Source: CAYSHJ01 sp964589725 (GTDB taxonomy: Bacteria; Planctomycetota; Planctomycetia; Planctomycetales; Planctomycetaceae). Taken from it: DNA of 13,059 bases. The notes under the pieces were generated by a model, which was not told where the DNA came from, searched no databases, and saw only the letters and a list, made by a program, of their open reading frames with translations. Below are positions 7,901-13,059 of this stretch, piece after piece. Both the position numbers and the translations under genes were made by a program. Numbering within the stretch: position 1 is the first letter of the stretch; every line of letters starts with the position of its first letter. The stretch is taken from NCBI GenBank assembly GCA_964589725.1, contig CAZPUJ010000575.1, positions 1 to 13,059 on the forward strand. Direction: 5' to 3'.

Positions 7901-8261
7901 CCCTGCGGTTTGGAACTACGAGGTCTCCGGCAAGCAGGTGCTGCGGCAATGGTTCAGCTACCGCCAGAAAGATCGCGATCGTCCCGTGATGGGAGATCGC
8001 CGCCCGCCCTCCAAGCTCGAAGAAGTTCAAGCAGACCACTGGCTGGCCGACTACACGACCGACCTAATCGACCTGTTGAACGTCCTGGGGTTGCTCGTGG
8101 AATTGGAGCCAAAACAAGCGGACCTGTTGGAGCGTCTCTGCGCAGGTTCATTGATTTCGCTCACCGAACTTAATGAAGCGCAGGCACTCGAACTCCCCGC
8201 GAAGCGGGCATCACGAAAAAAAAGCACAGGACAGCAGAGTCTTTTGGTTGGACTCGACTGA
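4926..8261 (+). CDS. Type ISP/IIG-like restriction-modification enzyme
   Basis: A 1111-residue single-chain enzyme combining nuclease, adenine-N6 methyltransferase and target recognition. The N-terminus has a PD-(D/E)xK site: RPDFAVTK with D71, then FIELKAPG with E85 and K87. A helical linker follows, then the methyltransferase with GSYYTPPEVV near 326, the AdoMet motif DPAVGTGTF at 367-375 and the catalytic NPPY at 487-490. The last roughly 450 residues match the C-terminal recognition region of type ISP enzymes (FRSLDRQWIIPDNRLINRPN, then the FTSLIPDVHHYHGRGGRVFP type of block). No helicase motifs are seen, unlike LlaBIII-type ISP enzymes, so it behaves architecturally like a type IIG enzyme. 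ATG 4926 is chosen for the AAGGA at 4913-4917, 8 bases upstream; TTG 4884 and ATG 4950 are alternatives. Modification and cutting by one protein needs no separate partner. The catalytic residues look complete. Confidence 0.88.
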   Translation: MTLTLKSAMANFGSSAKAKLANIAAAGEPEEQLRSPFESLLLDMAELCRFPRKVVTCVGESSLSDLKTRPDFAVTKRKTLVGFIELKAPGKGADPRKFKNPHDKQQWEKLRSLPNLIYSDGNEFSLCHEGEVVSLIHVTGDIETSGKELDAPGELEKLFSDFFLWEPTPPRDAKQLAHQSARLCRFLRDEVTEQLEAGSKALTGLAKGWRKMLFPEATDAQFANGYAQAVTFGLLVARARDIKLSDGIDRVAMELGLTNSLIGAALRIVTQEVEGEKTLKTSLDTLIRVLDVVHWQAISKGDPDAWLYFYEDFLEVYDNALRKKTGSYYTPPEVVEAMVRLVDEAPRGTDRFALPRGLAANEVTVADPAVGTGTFMLGTLRRIAETVGESEGEGAVPGAINAALGRLIAFEMQLGPFAVAQLRILAEVSALTNGATTIAPRMFVTDTLGNPNIEEEWLPNTYAPIAESRRQANKIKKHEPITVVLGNPPYKEKAKGLGGWVEGERKQDEKSAILSHWMPPKEWGVGTHSRHLRNLYIYFWRWATYKVFDHDPNAGTGIVCFITVAGFLNGPGFQKMRDYLRRRANEIWVIDCSPEGHQPDVPTRIFQGVQQPVCIVLASRVRRDDETPAIVRFRSLPLGARELKFAAITNISLDDDGWVECPTDWRAAFLPAGTGAWSTFPTLDDFFVYNGTGVMVGRTWIIAPDADTLKSRWDKLIHAPKEQQEDLFYPHEVHGKLGDRHVMRAVSSGLPGHESRKQPVGRDDGPCVKPVRYAFRSLDRQWIIPDNRLINRPNPQLWDWDSERQVYLTAPSDRPPTAGPALSFTSLIPDVHHYHGRGGRVFPLFQEGDSREPNLRPALLAFLAQRYGQPVSDEDLLAYLAAVAANPAFTARFQPDLVQPGLRIPLTADHKLFREAVQLGRRVIWLHTYGERFSAPKEGRPKGPPRLPKEHAPRIPAKGAIPDSPDAMPETITYDLAQQRLLIGKGFVEGVAPAVWNYEVSGKQVLRQWFSYRQKDRDRPVMGDRRPPSKLEEVQADHWLADYTTDLIDLLNVLGLLVELEPKQADLLERLCAGSLISLTELNEAQALELPAKRASRKKSTGQQSLLVGLD

Positions 8262-8272
8262 CGTGGGGATCA

Positions 8273-8334
8273 GGGGTCGGGCGTTCAAATTTCAAAATTG
8301 GTCCGCCAATTTTGAAATTTGAACGCCCGACCCC
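8273..8334. repeat. Perfect 29-bp inverted repeat after the R-M gene
   Basis: Bases 8273-8301 are the exact reverse complement of 8306-8334, with a four-base loop TCCG. The stem starts GGGGTCGGGCG at the base and becomes AT-rich (TTCAAATTTCAAAATTGG) toward the loop. It begins 12 bases after the restriction-modification stop codon. Transcribed RNA would form a very stable hairpin that could stop transcription or protect the 3' end, but no T-tract follows, so it is not a classic intrinsic terminator. The same kind of GTCGGGC/GCCCGAC palindrome appears in the core of the element at 555-711. Confidence 0.85.
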
Positions 8335-8340
8335 AGCCGC

Positions 8341-8505
8341 ACTCGGCGGAACTCAGCCGCTGTGTTTCAATCCTGGCGACAGTCGCAAGTCGAAGCGCGA
8401 GGCGTGCCGTTGTTCTCCACGGGCCAAGACCGAGTCGTGGAGATTCAAACGCGCGGCAGCAAACGGCTGTTGTGCCGACACCCGGACAAGCGGCGCGATG
8501 GTTAG
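8341..8505 (+). pseudogene. Unidentified coding-looking remnant
   Basis: Frame 1 reads without a stop from 8341 to a TAG at 8503-8505. The text (SWRQSQVEARGVPLFSTG, then DRVVEIQTRGSKRLLCRHPD) has the composition and codon pattern of real protein rather than of a shadow frame. After the TAG the frame continues with EYFDQGRCKS, so it may be a broken gene piece. No start codon with a ribosome site is visible and I do not recognise a family. Confidence is low. Confidence 0.25.
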
Positions 8506-8561
8506 GAATATTTCGATCAAGGGCGCTGCAAATCGTTCCGACTCTTCGGGCCGAGTGGCGT

Positions 8562-8855
8562 CGCGTCCCGTCGTGGCTTGGCCACGAACACACCGGGCCG
8601 CGTCCTGAGTGGAAGAAGCTGGCACTCGTGATCGCCGGTCGCATCGTCGGCGAGTGGATTCGCTCTGCGTCGTTCACGCCGTCGGGCTTGCATGGTGCGT
8701 GGACACGTCGCAGGCCGCGCAGGCGGCCGCGACAGGCAGGGTGCAGCCGCGTCGGTCACGAGGAACGAGTGCCAGCGTGTCGGAAGCCTGCCTGTCGCGG
8801 CGGCTGCCTGCGACGTGGTGCCCCTCTTCGTGTGGCAAGGTCTCGGCTTTCCCAA
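8562..8855 (+). repeat. Dispersed repeat family R, copy B
   Basis: A near-complete copy of the repeat. It starts CGCGTCCCGTCGTGG, with hairpin TCGTGGC-TTG-GCCACGA, and ends TCTCGGCTTTCCC. It carries an internal inverted repeat: GCAGGCGGCCGCGACAGGC around 8718-8736 pairs with GCCTGTCGCGG and GCTGCCTGC some 60 bases later. Open frames on both strands (for example the minus frame reading NDAERIHSPTMRPAITSAS) occur in every copy, but they fit the repeat structure and not a gene. Confidence 0.75.
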
Positions 8856-8957
8856 ACCGAATCGTCGGTCGAACTCCGTTCGCCGGAATTCCGCCGGTGC
8901 CGGCGACATTGAGGCGACGAATTGGCCGAACAGCGGCCGGTTCGTGGGAACAGAGCA

Positions 8958-9212
8958 TCAAGCGACTGGTGTTTCCGGCGATGGCGGGCGCAGTTCCCGC
9001 AGGAGTGCCACGTCGGTCAGCGCGCGAATCGCGTGCGCCGCCAAATAGGCTCGAACTTCCGGCGTCTGGAAATGTCGGTCGAGGGTACAGAGCACGTCAG
9101 CCTTCCCCACCACGGCGGTTTGCAGATTGGGTTCATCATCAGGATCGCGAATCGTGCGGAGAGTCGAATCGTGCAACGGCGGATGCACGAAAGCCGCGAC
9201 GGCGTCTATCAT
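8958..9212 (-). pseudogene. PIN-domain toxin remnant, copy 1
   Basis: Eighty-four residues corresponding to the C-terminal part of a PIN-domain ribonuclease of the VapC/putative-toxin type. The conserved run DPDDEPNLQTAVVGKADVLC then TLDRHF holds the downstream PIN acidic residues, and the end (IRALTDVALLRELR) matches the usual last helix and strand. The N-terminal part of a normal PIN protein of about 130 residues, including the first catalytic aspartate, is missing; sequence upstream of the ATG at 9212 is replaced by the start region of the DUF3800 gene. It is therefore unlikely to be active. Bases 8955-9140 recur as a direct repeat at 10496-10680. Confidence 0.7.
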
Positions 9213-9241
9213 GCCGAAGCAAATGACATCGGAGCATCCCG

Positions 9242-10015
9242 TTGAAAGTGCTCTTCCTCGACGAATCTGGCGACCACAACCTGGCGGTGATTGATCCGCA
9301 GTATCCGCTCTTCGTGCTCGGCGGGGTGATTCTGGACCAAGAGTTTGCCGAGGGAGAACTCACGCGGGAGTTGGATGCGTTCAAGTTGGACCTGTTTGGC
9401 CGCAGGGACATCGTGCTGCATACGGCGGACCTCACTCGCAACCGGAATGGCTTCGAACGGATGAAGGACACCGCGTTTCGCACGGAGTTCCTCGACAAGC
9501 TCAACGCATTCATGCGGCGGCTGACTTACATGGTCGTGGCATGCGTGGTGCGGAAGGACGAGCACTTGGCTCGGTGCGGTGTGGCGGCACTCGACCCGTA
9601 TTTGCTCAGCTTGGACTTGCTGGTCGAGCGGTTTTGCTTTGAACTCGGCAACGTCACGGCGGGGGGCGTCATCGTGGCCGAGAAACGGGACGCCACGCTG
9701 GACCACGAATTGGAAATCGCGTGGTTGAATCTGAAAGTCCAAGGCACTCGCTTCATGCGGGCCAAAGCGATCGACAAACGCATTCTGGGGCTGAACCTGC
9801 GATCCAAGAAAGAAAATATCGCCGGGCTGCAACTGGCCGACTTGGTGGTTTCGCCGATTGGCCGGCACGTCCTGGGAAAACCAGACAAAGAGGACTGGCG
9901 GATTGTCGAAGGGAAGCTGCGCCGCGATGCGCGGGGCGAGTATGCCGGCTTCGGCTTGGTGGTCATCCCCAAAGAAAAGGGGCCAGCGCCCGCTACGCAG
10001 TCACCAGCCCACTGA
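9242..10015 (+). CDS. DUF3800 domain protein
   Basis: A 257-residue protein with the DUF3800 hallmark LFLDESGD at residues 4-11. The family has been predicted to adopt an RNase H-like nuclease fold with these acidic residues at the active site. Further matching blocks are VLGGVILD (25-32), VIVAEKRD (144-151) and the C-terminal LQLADLVVSPIGRHV (196-210), where Q198 and D200 fit the last motif. The start is a TTG at 9242 with GGAG at 9231-9234, 7 bases upstream; GTG 9248 would cut into the motif region. It is complete and of normal size, with no partner gene on the same strand. It sits between PIN-toxin, integrase and helicase debris, consistent with a cargo gene of a mobile or defence island. 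The substrate is unknown. Confidence 0.85.
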   Translation: MKVLFLDESGDHNLAVIDPQYPLFVLGGVILDQEFAEGELTRELDAFKLDLFGRRDIVLHTADLTRNRNGFERMKDTAFRTEFLDKLNAFMRRLTYMVVACVVRKDEHLARCGVAALDPYLLSLDLLVERFCFELGNVTAGGVIVAEKRDATLDHELEIAWLNLKVQGTRFMRAKAIDKRILGLNLRSKKENIAGLQLADLVVSPIGRHVLGKPDKEDWRIVEGKLRRDARGEYAGFGLVVIPKEKGPAPATQSPAH

Positions 10016-10108
10016 GGCCATAATGGCATCTGTATCAGGTATCGTCAACCTGGCGTGTCAGGGTTTGGCAATGTTTCAAATTGCCGGTTCGCTGGGCGAG
10101 CGCTCCCC

Positions 10109-10256
10109 TCATCCGACCTTGGCGACGGCGACAAGGGCTTGGTCGCGGTCGGCTTCGGCGCAAATCTCCGTCGTTGAGTGCTGTGCTGTCACCGAGCACG
10201 ATCCTCGCCAGTTCTATGCTGTACTCGTTCCGCAGCACTGTCCTCATCAACCGAGC
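10109..10256 (-). pseudogene. Tyrosine recombinase (integrase) C-terminal remnant
   Basis: The minus strand encodes a short piece typical of the end of a phage-type tyrosine recombinase. RNEYSIELARIVLGDSTAL matches the helix and LGH box after the catalytic LRHT motif, with D in place of the expected H. After a one-base frame change it continues TEICAEADRDQALVAVAKVG and a TGA at 10109-10111. The family normally reads TEIYAE here, with the catalytic tyrosine, which is replaced by cysteine. Loss of the N-terminus, a frameshift and loss of both His and Tyr show that it is dead. It abuts, on the opposite strand, the helicase fragment starting at 10259. Confidence 0.65.
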
Positions 10257-10258
10257 GA

Positions 10259-10495
10259 TTGCTGCCCAACGTCCGACTGGTGAACGGAGCGACGAAGCCG
10301 GAGACACGGCAGCGGTTGATGCTGAGCTTCAACAGCCCGTTCTTTCCCGAGGTGCTCATCGCCAGCAGTGTGATGGCCGAGGGTGTCGATCTCCACCGCG
10401 TCTGCCGCTACGTGATTCATCATGACCTGTGCTGGAACCCGAGCATGCTCGAACAACACACCGGTCGTGTCGACCGTATCGGGGCGGTGATCAAC
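10259..10495 (+). pseudogene. SF2 helicase C-terminal fragment
   Basis: A frame of about 79 codons with the second RecA-like lobe of a superfamily 2 (SNF2/DEAD-like) helicase. It begins LLPNVRLVNGATKPETRQ, contains motif V in LIASSVMAEGVDLH, then YVIHHDLCWNPSMLEQ, and motif VI as HTGRVDRIG. It has no start codon context and no N-terminal ATPase lobe. It is cut exactly where the PIN direct repeat begins at 10496, after which the frame runs into antisense PIN sequence. It is a broken relic of a larger helicase of the kind found in defence islands. Confidence 0.75.
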
Positions 10496-10684
10496 GCATC
10501 AAGCGACTGGTGTTTCCGGCGATTGCGGGCGCAGTTCCCGCAGAGTTCCACATCGGTCAGCCAGCGAATCGCGCGCGCCGCACAGTCGACTCGAACTTCC
10601 GGCGTCTGGAAATGTCGGTCGAGGGTACAGACCACGTCAGCCTTTCCCACCACGGCGGTTTGCAGAATGGGTTCATCATCCTCA
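10496..10684 (-). pseudogene. PIN-domain toxin remnant, copy 2
   Basis: A second copy of the PIN C-terminus: DDEPILQTAVVGKADVVC, then TLDRHFQTPEV. Compared with copy 1 it loses one base near the end, so the last residues read ELCGNCARNRRKH and no longer match. Upstream it is joined to the end of the antitoxin-like gene: an ATG at 10683-10685 overlaps that gene's TGA, as expected for an antitoxin-toxin pair. That ATG is one base out of frame with the PIN residues, and about 70-80 codons are missing. The toxin was probably removed by an internal deletion. Confidence 0.65.
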
Positions 10685-10975
10685 TGAACGAGTCCGTTCG
10701 TAGGAGCGCCTCGCACCACGCATTGCCTCGTCGAGCAGATCGTCGACGTGCTCATCCGTAAGATGTCGCGTCTGCCTGCCGATAACATCCAGGGATTGCG
10801 TGAACCGCTTCCATGCGGCCGAACGCGCCTCGCCTTGTGGGGCCTCGTGAGCGTGGACAACGAGCAACAGCACGTCTTCCGTAGTCTCGATCCGGCAACC
10901 AAACAAGCGACCAACGGTCGCCCGTCCCTCGTCATCTAAGGTCGCTTCCAGAAGTTTGACGTTATCCATGTTCAT
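10682..10975 (-). CDS. Antitoxin-like small protein upstream of PIN remnant
   Basis: A 97-residue soluble protein that I do not recognise by family name. The N-terminal half is beta-like and acidic (VKLLEATLDDEGRATVGRLF, then DVLLLVVHAHEA). The C-terminal half is helical and ends LTDEHVDDLLDEAMRGARRS, resembling the toxin-binding tail of many VapB-type antitoxins. The ATG at 10975 has AGAGG 5 bases upstream, a good ribosome site, and a second ATG follows two codons later. Its TGA overlaps an ATG at the front of PIN remnant copy 2, the classic coupling of a toxin-antitoxin operon. With the toxin truncated it would be a solitary antitoxin. Function is inferred from context only. Confidence 0.6.
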   Translation of the reverse strand: MNMDNVKLLEATLDDEGRATVGRLFGCRIETTEDVLLLVVHAHEAPQGEARSAAWKRFTQSLDVIGRQTRHLTDEHVDDLLDEAMRGARRSYERTRS

Positions 10976-11066
10976 CGGTGCCTCTCGCGGTTTGAGTGCG
11001 TGCATGGCATCAGTCAACACCAGGATGGAACACTCGCCAATTGCCGTTTGAAGCGGATCTCGTGGC

Positions 11067-11375
11067 CGCGTCCCGTCGTGGCTCCGCCACGAACACACCG
11101 GGCCGCGGCGTGAGTGGAACTTCAGCGTCGAACGCGCTGGCACTCGTGATCGCCGGTCGCATCGCCGGCGAGTCGATTCGCTCCGCGTCGTTCAGGTCGT
11201 CGGGCGTGCATGGTGCGTGTAACACGTCGCTGGCTGTGCAGGCGGCCGCGACAGGCGGAGTGCAGCCGCGTGGGTCACGAGTGAACAAGTGCCAGCGTTT
11301 TGGAAGCCTGCCTGTCGCGGCCGATGCCTGCGACTTGGTGCCCCTCTTCGTGTGGCAAGTTCTCGGCTTTCCCAA
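11067..11375 (+). repeat. Dispersed repeat family R, copy C (fullest)
   Basis: The longest copy, about 309 bases, starting CGCGTCCCGTCGTGG, with hairpin CGTGGC-TCC-GCCACG, and ending TCTCGGCTTTCCCAA. Two internal inverted pairs are visible. CTGGCACTCGTGATC near the left faces GTCACGAGT and GTGCCAGCG on the right. GCAGGCGGCCGCGACAGGC faces GCCTGTCGCGGCC and TGCCTGC. This foldable structure, in several diverged copies within 11 kb, fits a non-autonomous mobile repeat or a structured RNA element. Protein-like frames appear in all copies but contain no known motif. Confidence 0.75.
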
Positions 11376-11473
11376 GGCTCAGACTGCGGACAAAAATGGC
11401 TGATAGGATTGCGCGTCGTTCGGAAGCATCCGAATACCGCTCCTTATCGTGCTGCGCCGTGATCCGGCAATGA

Positions 11474-11630
11474 CACGGCTGGTTAGTTCTTGAATCTGGG
11501 TGGCACGCTCTGACCATCGGGAAGGGCGTGGGAAAGATGATCAGCTCGCAATTCACGCCCTTCCCGATGGTCAGGGACGTGCCACCCGTGACGGCAAGAT
11601 TTACGTCAAGGAAACAATTAGCCAGCTGTG
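11474..11630. mobile_element. 157-bp MITE-like element, copy 2
   Basis: The ends match copy 1: the left begins CACGGCTGGTTAGTTCTTGA and the right ends AATTAGCCAGCTGTG. It is flanked by CCGGCAATGA (11464-11473) and ACGGCAATGA (11631-11640), a 10-base duplication with one mismatch. The length equals copy 1 exactly. The core is a different inverted repeat: GGGTGGCACG plus TGACCATCGGGAAGGGCGTG (11498-11530) pairs with 11554-11587, with a small mismatch between the two blocks. No open frame is present. Confidence 0.75.
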
Positions 11631-11735
11631 ACGGCAATGAGTGACAGGGTGGCAGCCTCGGCACGCTCGTGCTAAACCCATGCTGTTGCCGCTGACGCGG
11701 AAGATGTTGGTGCGGAATCAAACGAGGTGCTTTCG

Positions 11736-13059
11736 ATGGTTCGCCGTGTGTTGCCGCTGGGGCTATCTCTGGTGATGTTGCTGGCAAATGGACTCGCCTT
11801 TGCTAACGACTCGTTGACGCTGTTGCCCTCCGCAGTCGTGCTGTTAGGGAAAGAGGCACGGCAGCGAGTGCTCGTGCAGGAGACGTCCGGTTCGCAAGTC
11901 GTCGGTCAGGTGGCGAGCGGTGTCGTCTTTGAATCGTCAGATGTGAACGTCGCGAAGATGGAAGACGGCTTCGTCCTGCCGGTCGGAAATGGCAAGGCGA
12001 CGATCACCGCGAAGGTCGGTGATCGGACAGCAACGGCCACCGTCGCGGTCGAGAAGTTCGATCAGCCGCATGTCTGGAGCTTTCGTAATCACGTGCAGCC
12101 GGTGTTGTCGAAGACCGGATGCAACACGGGAGCGTGTCACGGCGCGCTGGCGGGAAAAGCCGGGTTCAAGCTGTCGTTGCGAGGCTACGATCCGGAATCC
12201 GATTTTCGCACGCTCACGCGGCAGGCGCGAGGTCGTCGCATCGTGCCGGCCGATCCGGGGCGGAGCCTGTTGCTGACGAAGCCTTCGGGCGCGATTCCTC
12301 ACAAGGGCGGGCTGCGGTTTGACGTCGACTCGATCGAGTATCGTGTGCTCGCTGAGTGGATCGCAAATGGGCATCCGGAACCGCGCGAGGATGATGCTCG
12401 CATCGCGACGCTGGAAATCCTGCCTACAGCTTCGGTGCAGAAAAAAGGCTCGACGCAGCAGTTGATCGTACGCGCGCACTTCAGCGACGGGCACGTCGAA
12501 GATGTCACTCGTTGGGCCAGGTTCACTTCGGCCAATGCGACGGTGGCGGCAGTGGATGATCAAGGTCTCGTGAAAATCATCGGCAGCGGCGAGGGTGCGA
12601 TCAGCGCGTGGTATCTCAGCCAGAACGTGATCGCGACAGTCAGCTCGCCGTACGACACGGCGGTCGATCCGGCGGTGTTCGCGAATGCCGAGCGAAGCAA
12701 CTTCATCGACGATCTCGTGCTGGCGAAGCTGAAGGCGTTGAACATTCCGCCCTCATCGTGCTCTACTGATTCAGAATTCATCCGCCGCGCGTTCCTCGAC
12801 ACCACCGGCGTGTTGCCGACGTCGGACGACGTGCGGGCTTTTTTCGCCGACGCCTCGCCGGACAAGCGTGAACGGTTGGTCGATCAACTGCTGGTTCGGC
12901 CGGAGTTCGTGGATTATTGGAGCTACAAGTGGTCCGACTTGCTGTTGCTGTCGGGCGAGCGACTGCGGCCGCAGGCGTTGAAGGCGTTTTATTCGTGGAT
13001 TCGCGAGCACGTGGCGAACAACTCGCCGTGGGATCAGTTCGCGCGCGAGATCATGCTGG
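11736..13059 (+). CDS. Secreted DUF1549-family protein with Ig-like domains, 3'-truncated by window
   Basis: An exported planctomycete protein of unknown reaction; 441 codons are visible and the frame is open at the window end. Residues 1-23 form a signal peptide with a likely cut after AFA. Residues about 27-107 are a bacterial Ig-like (Big_2) domain. Residues 113-151 resemble the cytochrome-like leader of this family, with GCNTGACHG giving C129-x4-C134-H135 in place of the classic C-x2-C-H haem motif. A second Ig-like domain spans about 226-305. DUF1549 begins near 322 (NFIDDLVLAKL, then RRAFLDTTGVLPT and the WSYKWSDLLLLSGERL region). The ATG at 11736 has GAGG 8 bases upstream. A DUF1553 domain normally follows and would lie outside the window. 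It is separated from the island by MITE copy 2 and about 95 bases without features. It is likely a host gene, not island cargo. Confidence 0.88.
   Translation, partial: MVRRVLPLGLSLVMLLANGLAFANDSLTLLPSAVVLLGKEARQRVLVQETSGSQVVGQVASGVVFESSDVNVAKMEDGFVLPVGNGKATITAKVGDRTATATVAVEKFDQPHVWSFRNHVQPVLSKTGCNTGACHGALAGKAGFKLSLRGYDPESDFRTLTRQARGRRIVPADPGRSLLLTKPSGAIPHKGGLRFDVDSIEYRVLAEWIANGHPEPREDDARIATLEILPTASVQKKGSTQQLIVRAHFSDGHVEDVTRWARFTSANATVAAVDDQGLVKIIGSGEGAISAWYLSQNVIATVSSPYDTAVDPAVFANAERSNFIDDLVLAKLKALNIPPSSCSTDSEFIRRAFLDTTGVLPTSDDVRAFFADASPDKRERLVDQLLVRPEFVDYWSYKWSDLLLLSGERLRPQALKAFYSWIREHVANNSPWDQFAREIML

Noticed and set aside
8273..8334. Calling the 29-bp hairpin a standard rho-independent terminator
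   Set aside because: No T-tract follows on either strand, and the stem is AT-rich near the loop.
9209..9868. 219-codon minus-strand frame opposite DUF3800
   Set aside because: It is a shadow of the DUF3800 gene, which has the DESGD motif and a ribosome site.

Overview
The window reads as chromosomal DNA of a high-GC planctomycete. A bacterial formylmethanofuran-pathway gene (fhcC) lies at the left edge. A DUF1549-type secreted protein, with the cytochrome-like leader and Ig-like domains typical of Planctomycetes, lies at the right edge. Both edge genes are ordinary host genes cut by the window. The 11 kb between them is an accessory island.

Layout. 3-536: 3' part of fhcC. 555-711: a 157-bp MITE-like element with terminal inverted repeats and a 10-bp flanking duplication. 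741-2511: two degenerate TOPRIM (primase-like) gene tails, each preceded by part of a dispersed repeat (family R), flanking an opposite-strand cassette of a small helical protein and an HNH endonuclease. 2774-4649 (minus): a tight pair, a protein fusing a Panacea-like N-terminus to DUF488, then an unnamed Cys/His/DWE-motif protein. 4926-8261 (plus): a divergently transcribed type ISP/IIG-like single-chain restriction-modification enzyme, followed by a perfect 29-bp hairpin. 8341-11066: mostly gene debris (PIN toxin tails, tyrosine-recombinase tail, SF2 helicase C-terminal piece) around an apparently intact DUF3800 gene and a small antitoxin-like gene. 11067-11375: another full family R copy. 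11474-11630: a second 157-bp MITE-like element. 11736 to the end: the DUF1549 protein.

Function. The intact island genes (restriction-modification enzyme, DUF488/Panacea-like pair, HNH cassette, DUF3800, antitoxin-like gene) are the kinds found in defence or conflict islands. The surrounding recombinase, helicase, primase and PIN fragments and the direct repeats suggest repeated insertion and deletion at a hot spot. The best candidates for something under-described are the two-gene DUF488 module next to the restriction enzyme, and the two equal-length elements that share ends but carry unrelated palindromic cores. No tRNA, rRNA or CRISPR array was seen. All assignments come from reading the sequence; no database search was run.
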